A DNA stretch of 22,131 bases, taken from Planctomycetota bacterium. GTDB lineage: Bacteria; Planctomycetota; Phycisphaerae; WQYP01. A model generated the notes under the pieces. The model ran no database searches. It worked only from the letters and a program-made list of their open reading frames with translations, and was not told the origin of the DNA. Location of the stretch: contig JAJZGH010000050.1 of assembly GCA_021798635.1 (NCBI GenBank), forward strand, positions 1 through 22,131. Direction: 5' to 3'. Positions 17,533-22,131 of the stretch are shown piece after piece (the first letter of the stretch is position 1; every line of letters starts with the position of its first letter). The position numbers and the translations under genes were made by a program.

Positions 17533-19026
17533 ATGATGATTCATCCATCCAGTGAATTACTTGCATCCGTTGAGGCCTTCGGCCGGCCGCGTATTTTGGT
17601 GGTCGGCGATCTCATTTTGGATCAATATGTGTATGGCGACGCGGAACGCTTAAGCCCCGAAGCGCCGGTGCCGGTGGTGCGGGAACGATATCGGCAAATG
17701 CGTGTCGGCGGTGCAGCCAATGTCGCGGTTTTTCTTGCGGCGTTGGGCGCTGTGCCGGTGCTGGCCGGCGTCATTGGAAACGACGCGTCTGGTGTCGCTT
17801 TGAAGGAGCTTCTGGCGGCGGCGCACGTCGATGCCAAGGCCGTGATCGCCGCAACGGATCGCCCCACATCAACCAAAACGCGCTTTATCGGTTTGGCCCA
17901 ACATCGGCATCAGCAGCAGATGCTTCGCCTGGATCATGAAACGCTGGAGCCTGTTGATGCAGGTGTGGAGCAGCGACTGCTGGCGGCTTTGGAAGCGGAA
18001 ATTCCGTCGTGCCATCTGGTGTGCATTGAAGATTACAACAAGGGCCTGCTTTCCGATGCCGTGTGCCAAAAAATTATTTCCATGGCCCGCGCCGCGGGGC
18101 GGGAAGTGCTGGTCGATCCGGCGGCCATAAAAGATTATCGTCGCTACCATGGTGCTACGGCCATCACACCCAATCGCACGGAAGCGGAACTGGCCGCCGG
18201 ATGGCGATTGGAAAATTTTCAGGAGGAGGCCCCGCGCCTGGCGGCAACGCTTCTGGAGCGGTTAAATCTGGATGTGTGCGTTTTAACGCTGGACCGGCAC
18301 GGCATGTATCGCCTGGAGCGGGGAAAACCGGGCGTGTTACACCCCACGCGGCCGCGTAACGTCTATGACGTAACCGGAGCCGGTGATATGGTGCTGGCGA
18401 TGCTGGCCATGGCCCGAGCCAATGGTGCGTCATGGAGCGTGGCGATGGATTTAGGAAATATTGCCGGCGGCCTGGAGGTGGAAAAATTTGGCTGTGTGCC
18501 TTTATCCCGTACGGAAATTGTGGATGAATTACTGCAAATGGATTCAGCACCCCGGCGAAAAATATTATCATTACCCCGGCTGCTGGAGCGCCTGCCTTCC
18601 CGCCACAGCGCCCAGCGTATTGTATTTACCAACGGCGTATTTGATATTCTCCACGCGGGGCATGTTCAATATTTGAACTTTGCCCGCAGCCAGGGTGATG
18701 TGCTGGTGGTGGGGGTAAACTCGGATGAATCCGTCCGGCGGCTCAAAGGCCCGAGCCGGCCTGTTAATCCGCTGGAGGATCGCATGGCGGTTTTGGCGGG
18801 CCTGGAGGCGGTGAATTTTGTTACCGCGTTTGAGCAAGACACGCCGCTGGAATTGATATCCGCGATAACCCCGGCGATATTGGTTAAAGGTGCCGATTAT
18901 CAGGATAAGCCGGTGGTAGGGCGGGAATGGGTTGAAGCGGCGGGGGGCAAGGTGGTGCTGGCACCGTTTTTAGAAGGCCGCTCCACAACGCGGGTTGTGG
19001 AAAAATCACGGTCAGTCGCTGATTAG
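17533..19026 (+). CDS. hldE: Bifunctional heptose 7-phosphate kinase / heptose 1-phosphate adenylyltransferase
   Basis: HldE makes ADP-heptose for the lipopolysaccharide inner core by phosphorylating heptose 7-phosphate at C1 and, after GmhB action, adenylylating the 1-phosphate. The 497 residues include a ribokinase-like domain (about 18-335) with VVGDLILDQYVYGDAERLSP (23-42), RVGGAANVA (57-65) and the DVTGAGD signature (279-285), with Asp285 as catalytic base. A nucleotidyltransferase domain (about 360-497) carries FTNGVFDILHAGH (365-377), including HAGH, then LKGPSRPVNPLEDRMAVL. Both domains look complete. ATG 17533 lies 6 bases after lpxK; ATG 17536 is equally possible. The gmhB-like gene that follows supplies the intervening phosphatase step, so the order matches pathway use. 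Confidence 0.95.
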   Translation: MMIHPSSELLASVEAFGRPRILVVGDLILDQYVYGDAERLSPEAPVPVVRERYRQMRVGGAANVAVFLAALGAVPVLAGVIGNDASGVALKELLAAAHVDAKAVIAATDRPTSTKTRFIGLAQHRHQQQMLRLDHETLEPVDAGVEQRLLAALEAEIPSCHLVCIEDYNKGLLSDAVCQKIISMARAAGREVLVDPAAIKDYRRYHGATAITPNRTEAELAAGWRLENFQEEAPRLAATLLERLNLDVCVLTLDRHGMYRLERGKPGVLHPTRPRNVYDVTGAGDMVLAMLAMARANGASWSVAMDLGNIAGGLEVEKFGCVPLSRTEIVDELLQMDSAPRRKILSLPRLLERLPSRHSAQRIVFTNGVFDILHAGHVQYLNFARSQGDVLVVGVNSDESVRRLKGPSRPVNPLEDRMAVLAGLEAVNFVTAFEQDTPLELISAITPAILVKGADYQDKPVVGREWVEAAGGKVVLAPFLEGRSTTRVVEKSRSVAD

Positions 19027-19099
19027 CCGGCGGTGAAACAGGCGTTAATGGGCTGTCGGGATGATACCTGCGGCAAGATGTTCCAGAGAAGGTGTTATG

Positions 19100-20143
19100 A
19101 TGTCTGAACGTGCCGTTTTTCTGGATCGGGACAATACCATCATCGCCAATGACGGGTATCTTGGTGATGCTACCGGGGTTAAACTGCTGCCCGGTGCCGC
19201 AGCGGCAATTGCTTCGCTACGGCGGTTGGGATTTCGCATCATTATCGTAAGCAATCAAAGCGGGGTAGCCCGGGGAATGTTTGATGAAGCGGCGGTGGAA
19301 GCGGTTAATCAGGAGATGATTCGCCAACTCAAAGAACAGGCCGGTGCCCATGTGGATGCCAGCTATTACTGCCCCTATCATCCCGATGCGGTGGTGCCGG
19401 AATATAAATTGGACCATGAATGGCGCAAGCCCAAGCCCGGCATGCTGAAAGCCGCCTGTGCGGATTTTAATCTGGATCTTGGGCAGTCCTGGATGATTGG
19501 CGATCAGCCGCGGGATGTGGCGGCCGGGGCCTTTGTGGGGTGCCGGACGATCCTGCTTTCGGATCCGGAAAAACTGATGGAAGGCCATGACAATGTGCCG
19601 GCTATTACACCGAATTTTATTGTGCGATCACTGGCGGATGCGGCGCGGATTATTCTGCGCGAAGGCAACAGTCCCAATCGTGATCCGGCCCCGGTGCCGT
19701 TATTACCATTGGATGCCGCCGCAACTGCGGAAGATACGCCGGCACGCTCCGGCAGCTCGCCTGGCGGAAGCCTGCCTGCGGATACCGAAGCGCTGGCTGC
19801 GGCTGTCGCTGCAAAATTAACGCCTCACGCCGCCGAACCCATCAAACCGGTGCTGGAGGATATTCTTCAGCAACTGCGCAGTGCGCATAGAAATAGTGAG
19901 ATCGCTGAATTTTCCCTTTCGCTGCTTCTGGCCACCGTTATTCAGGCTGTGGTTGTGCTGTGTCTGGTGCTGGGTGCCTGGGATGCACTGACGGCAATCC
20001 ACAGTGTCGCCACCGCACACAATCCTTACTGGTGGAATTATCGCATTTTATATCAGCTTACGGCGCTGGAATGGATGGCCGCAGGCTTGATCCTGCAGGT
20101 GATGGTCGTGGCGCTTTTACTGCGGTACCGCAATAAACAATAG
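19100..20143 (+). CDS. GmhB-like heptose-bisphosphate 7-phosphatase with C-terminal two-helix membrane tail
   Basis: The product has 347 residues. Residues about 1-180 form a HAD-IIIA phosphatase of the GmhB/histidinol-phosphatase type, with the nucleophile pair Asp9/Asp11 in FLDRDNTI, SNQSG (51-55), RKPKPGM (109-115) and MIGDQPRDV (132-140). GmhB removes the 7-phosphate of heptose 1,7-bisphosphate, the step between the two HldE reactions. The zinc loop is altered: CPYHP (91-95) keeps Cys91 and a nearby His94, but the downstream Cys-x-Cys is replaced by HEW (106-108). After a Pro/Ala/Ser linker (about 190-245) come two hydrophobic helices at about 271-296 and 322-342, with a basic end; such a tail is not part of classical GmhB of about 190 residues. 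ATG 19100 is favoured by AAGG 7 bases upstream; 19097 and 19061 are alternatives. The phosphatase function is supported by context; the tail's role is unknown. Confidence 0.85.
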   Translation: MSERAVFLDRDNTIIANDGYLGDATGVKLLPGAAAAIASLRRLGFRIIIVSNQSGVARGMFDEAAVEAVNQEMIRQLKEQAGAHVDASYYCPYHPDAVVPEYKLDHEWRKPKPGMLKAACADFNLDLGQSWMIGDQPRDVAAGAFVGCRTILLSDPEKLMEGHDNVPAITPNFIVRSLADAARIILREGNSPNRDPAPVPLLPLDAAATAEDTPARSGSSPGGSLPADTEALAAAVAAKLTPHAAEPIKPVLEDILQQLRSAHRNSEIAEFSLSLLLATVIQAVVVLCLVLGAWDALTAIHSVATAHNPYWWNYRILYQLTALEWMAAGLILQVMVVALLLRYRNKQ

Positions 20144-20166
20144 ATGGATCCCTGGAGATAGTCCCC

Positions 20167-20910
20167 ATGCCCGTTCGCCCTGTTATTGGTATATCCCCCG
20201 ACAATCAAGCCGCCAACCAACCTGAACCTGTTTACGAACTCCCCGCGTTCTATGCCGGGGCGGTGGAAAAAGCGGGGGGAATTCCCGTCTTGCTGCCGCA
20301 CACGGCGAATCCGGCCATGCAGGCCGCTTACATGGACATGATCGACGGCCTGCTGATCCCCGGGGGTAACGACCTTGATCCGGCGCTTTATGGTCAGGCT
20401 CCGCACCTGACCCTGCGCCCCTTGGATTTGCTGCGCCAGAAATTTGATCTGGCGATGCTGGCTCTGGCGCAGGAGCGGAATATGCCGACGTTGGGAATAT
20501 GTTTGGGGTGTCAGGCGATGAATGTGCAGCGCGGCGGTTCGCTGCATCAGTACCTGCCCGAACTGCAACGTGCCAACCCGCTCGCTCACGCCGCTAATCC
20601 GGCGGATTCAACTGACAAAAATGTCTGGCACAATGTATCGCTGGTGCGCCAGTCAAGGATGCGCGCTATACTTAAGTCTGATGACGTAGTCGTCAACAGC
20701 CGCCATCGGCAGGCGGTTGACCGCTTGGGCACCGGACTGGCAATGTGTGCTACCAGTCCCGATGGCGTAATAGAGGCAATAGAAGATGACAGCTTGAAAT
20801 TCTGGATTGGTGTGCAATGGCACGCCGAAACGCTCACTGAATCGCCGCACGGGGAACTGTTTAATGCGTTTGTTGCCGCAGCGGCGCTGAAACTTAACCA
20901 ATCAAACTGA
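20167..20910 (+). CDS. Class I glutamine amidotransferase-like hydrolase (peptidase C26, gamma-Glu-GABA hydrolase type)
   Basis: The 247-residue protein has the C26 fold. LLIPGGNDLDPALYG (62-76) is the family GGxDxxPxxYG motif, GICLGCQAMNVQRGG (110-124) holds the nucleophile Cys112, and VQWHAE (216-221) provides His219 and Glu221, so the triad is complete. The usual WHPE reads WHAE. Family members hydrolyse gamma-glutamyl amides such as gamma-glutamyl-GABA (PuuD) or related substrates, in the cytoplasm. No other polyamine-degradation gene is near, so the substrate is left open. The ATG at 20167 has GGAG at 20154-20157, 9 bases upstream. It follows the phosphatase gene by 23 bases and precedes the thioredoxin-like gene by 15, implying co-transcription. 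Confidence 0.88.
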   Translation: MPVRPVIGISPDNQAANQPEPVYELPAFYAGAVEKAGGIPVLLPHTANPAMQAAYMDMIDGLLIPGGNDLDPALYGQAPHLTLRPLDLLRQKFDLAMLALAQERNMPTLGICLGCQAMNVQRGGSLHQYLPELQRANPLAHAANPADSTDKNVWHNVSLVRQSRMRAILKSDDVVVNSRHRQAVDRLGTGLAMCATSPDGVIEAIEDDSLKFWIGVQWHAETLTESPHGELFNAFVAAAALKLNQSN

Positions 20911-20925
20911 CAGGAGGCATTAGGT

Positions 20926-21522
20926 ATGTCCTTTAATTTCAAATCCTTTTTTAATGATGCGTTACCCTATGATCAAGTGCTGCAGCAGTGTGCGAATTCC
21001 GAGCAGCGCCTGCGCTGGCAGAATCTTTATGACAGTGTGGTGCTGACGCCGCAGCAGAAATCTCTGCTGCAGGGTTTTCGCAGGAAAATGGACGTGTTGT
21101 GTCTGGTGGGTGTCTGGTGCGGTGACTGCGTAGACGCCTGTCCCATTTTTCAGCGATTCGCCGAGCTTACGAACACCATTGATCTGCGCTTTGTAAACCG
21201 TGATCAGAAATTTGATCCTGCCGCCTCCGATCCCGGAACGCAGTTGGCCAATGAATTGTCCATCTGCGGCGGACCTCGTGTGCCGGTGCTGGTATTTCTT
21301 TCGCAGGACGGCTTTGAATGTGAGCGTTTTGGGGAACGCACGCTGGCCACGTATCGCTCCAAGGTGGCTGCCATGCAGGGGGCTACGTGTTCCACGGGGC
21401 TATTTGGTCCGCCTGCGGATTTGCTGCAAGCCAACATCGCGGAATGGTTGACGCATTTCGAGCGGGTCCAACTGATGCTGCAAACCAGCCCGCGGTTAAT
21501 GCGCCTGAATGGTGAAGCGTGA
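20926..21522 (+). CDS. Thioredoxin-family protein with CGDC motif
   Basis: The product has 198 residues. A helical N-terminal part of about 50 residues is followed by a thioredoxin-fold core with VGVWCGDCVDACPIF (61-75), in which the active site is Cys65-Gly-Asp-Cys68, and the cis-proline segment RVPVLVF (118-124, Pro120). A third cysteine (Cys72) follows the motif closely. The protein has no signal peptide or membrane segment, so it is probably a cytoplasmic thiol reductase or a related protein. The C-terminal part (about 140-198) is helical and unassigned. The start is certain, with AGGAGG at 20912-20917, 8 bases before ATG 20926. Its partner is unknown. Confidence 0.85.
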   Translation: MSFNFKSFFNDALPYDQVLQQCANSEQRLRWQNLYDSVVLTPQQKSLLQGFRRKMDVLCLVGVWCGDCVDACPIFQRFAELTNTIDLRFVNRDQKFDPAASDPGTQLANELSICGGPRVPVLVFLSQDGFECERFGERTLATYRSKVAAMQGATCSTGLFGPPADLLQANIAEWLTHFERVQLMLQTSPRLMRLNGEA

Positions 21523-21613
21523 CGCAGGGCCGACGCAGCGCACTGTACATAAGTCCCCGGCTGGTGCACAATAGATACCGGCCACGGACGGTACTGAAGT
21601 TGGATGGTTATCC

Positions 21614-22117
21614 ATGCGTCGCATTAAACATACGAACAGATTTCTGGTTATGCCCTTCATTTTAAGTGTGGGTGTCATAAGCTGGGCGGTTTTGCTGGCG
21701 TCGCTGCTGGCGGTGGCGCTGATTGTTCTTTCCCCGGCGATTCACGATATGCATCAGGCGCAGGTGACGCGCAACAATCTCCGCGCTACGCTGGCGTTAA
21801 TCAACGAAAAAATTGCCCTGCAAAATCATTTTATCAAGCTGGCGGATACCGATCAGCGGCTCATGCAACGCCTGGCGGACCGGCAGTTAAACATCGTGAA
21901 CCCCAATGAACAAGTGCTCCCCCTGGCCAACGACACCCGCCCGCGCGATGTTCAAAGCCTGATTGATGAGGCCCTGAAACCCATCGAACCCAAGCCCGTA
22001 CCCCCCGTCCCCTGGATTATCAACATCGTCCGATTTAATGCCATCCGCGGACCGCTGATAATTTTGGCCTTGTTTGGTTTTGTCGTAGCATTTCTGCTGG
22101 ATATCCGGCGGACTTAA
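21614..22117 (+). CDS. Small membrane protein with two helices and a possible coiled coil, unknown function
   Basis: I do not recognise a family. The 167-residue product has a basic N-terminus (MRRIKHTNR), a first hydrophobic segment at about 14-40, a polar helical and possibly coiled-coil region at about 43-93 (HQAQVTRNNLRATLALINEK and RLMQRLADRQL), a proline-rich stretch (PKPVPPVPW, 127-134), a second hydrophobic segment at about 146-162, and a basic end (DIRRT). The central region would lie on the opposite side of the membrane from both ends. The ATG at 21614 lacks a strong Shine-Dalgarno. It lies 91 bases after the thioredoxin-like gene, so it may have its own promoter. It could be an envelope or division-associated protein, but nothing shows this directly. 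Confidence 0.65.
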   Translation: MRRIKHTNRFLVMPFILSVGVISWAVLLASLLAVALIVLSPAIHDMHQAQVTRNNLRATLALINEKIALQNHFIKLADTDQRLMQRLADRQLNIVNPNEQVLPLANDTRPRDVQSLIDEALKPIEPKPVPPVPWIINIVRFNAIRGPLIILALFGFVVAFLLDIRRT

Positions 22118-22131
22118 CCGATGGGCGGGCC

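Noticed and set aside
19061..19099. Longer start for the gmhB-like gene at ATG 19061
   Set aside because: The HAD motif begins directly after ATG 19100, which has the better-spaced AAGG; the added residues resemble no family member.
1..22131. CRISPR arrays, tRNA or rRNA genes, transposases
   Set aside because: Reading through gave no regularly spaced repeat-spacer units, no recognisable tRNA or rRNA sequence and no transposase or integrase motif.

Overview
The window looks like chromosomal DNA from a Gram-negative bacterium with an outer membrane, most likely a planctomycete, possibly of the Phycisphaerae type. This placement is an inference. It rests on a very large secreted PQQ-propeller/TPR protein, a long LeuRS with a cysteine-free zinc region, an lpxK-hldE-gmhB lipopolysaccharide block, weak or variable Shine-Dalgarno sites with some GTG starts, and moderately high GC. 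I saw no rRNA, tRNA, CRISPR array, insertion sequence or phage gene.

Left part (1-4667): the 5' part of a secreted GH35 beta-galactosidase-like gene runs off the left edge on the minus strand. It is divergent from a plus-strand two-domain VOC dioxygenase/glyoxalase gene. Two copies of a 32-base palindromic repeat flank the VOC gene. Convergent to it, on the minus strand, lie galK and then trpD (anthranilate phosphoribosyltransferase). GalK and the GH35 enzyme could together release and phosphorylate galactose, although the VOC gene and trpD separate them.

Middle part (4927-13285): a co-directional minus-strand series with short gaps contains mtnP (methylthioadenosine phosphorylase), a 1520-residue exported protein with a PQQ-propeller/TPR/PQQ-propeller layout, a polytopic membrane protein of unknown function, and a membrane histidine kinase whose periplasmic sensor carries a CxxCH haem-c motif. 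No response regulator is adjacent. The last three genes form a plausible envelope module and are the least explained part of the window.

Right part (13472-22131): a plus-strand, probably co-transcribed series contains leuS, lpxK (lipid A 4'-kinase), hldE (heptose kinase/adenylyltransferase), a gmhB-like heptose-bisphosphate phosphatase with an unusual C-terminal two-helix membrane extension, a class I glutamine amidotransferase-like hydrolase of the gamma-Glu-GABA hydrolase type, a thioredoxin-fold protein with a CGDC motif, and a small two-helix membrane protein with a possible coiled coil. LpxK, HldE and the GmhB-like protein cover lipid A and ADP-heptose steps, so this is an envelope-building locus. 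The most notable oddities are the membrane-tailed GmhB with a degraded zinc site, the haem-motif kinase beside the giant propeller protein, and the palindromic repeats around the VOC gene.
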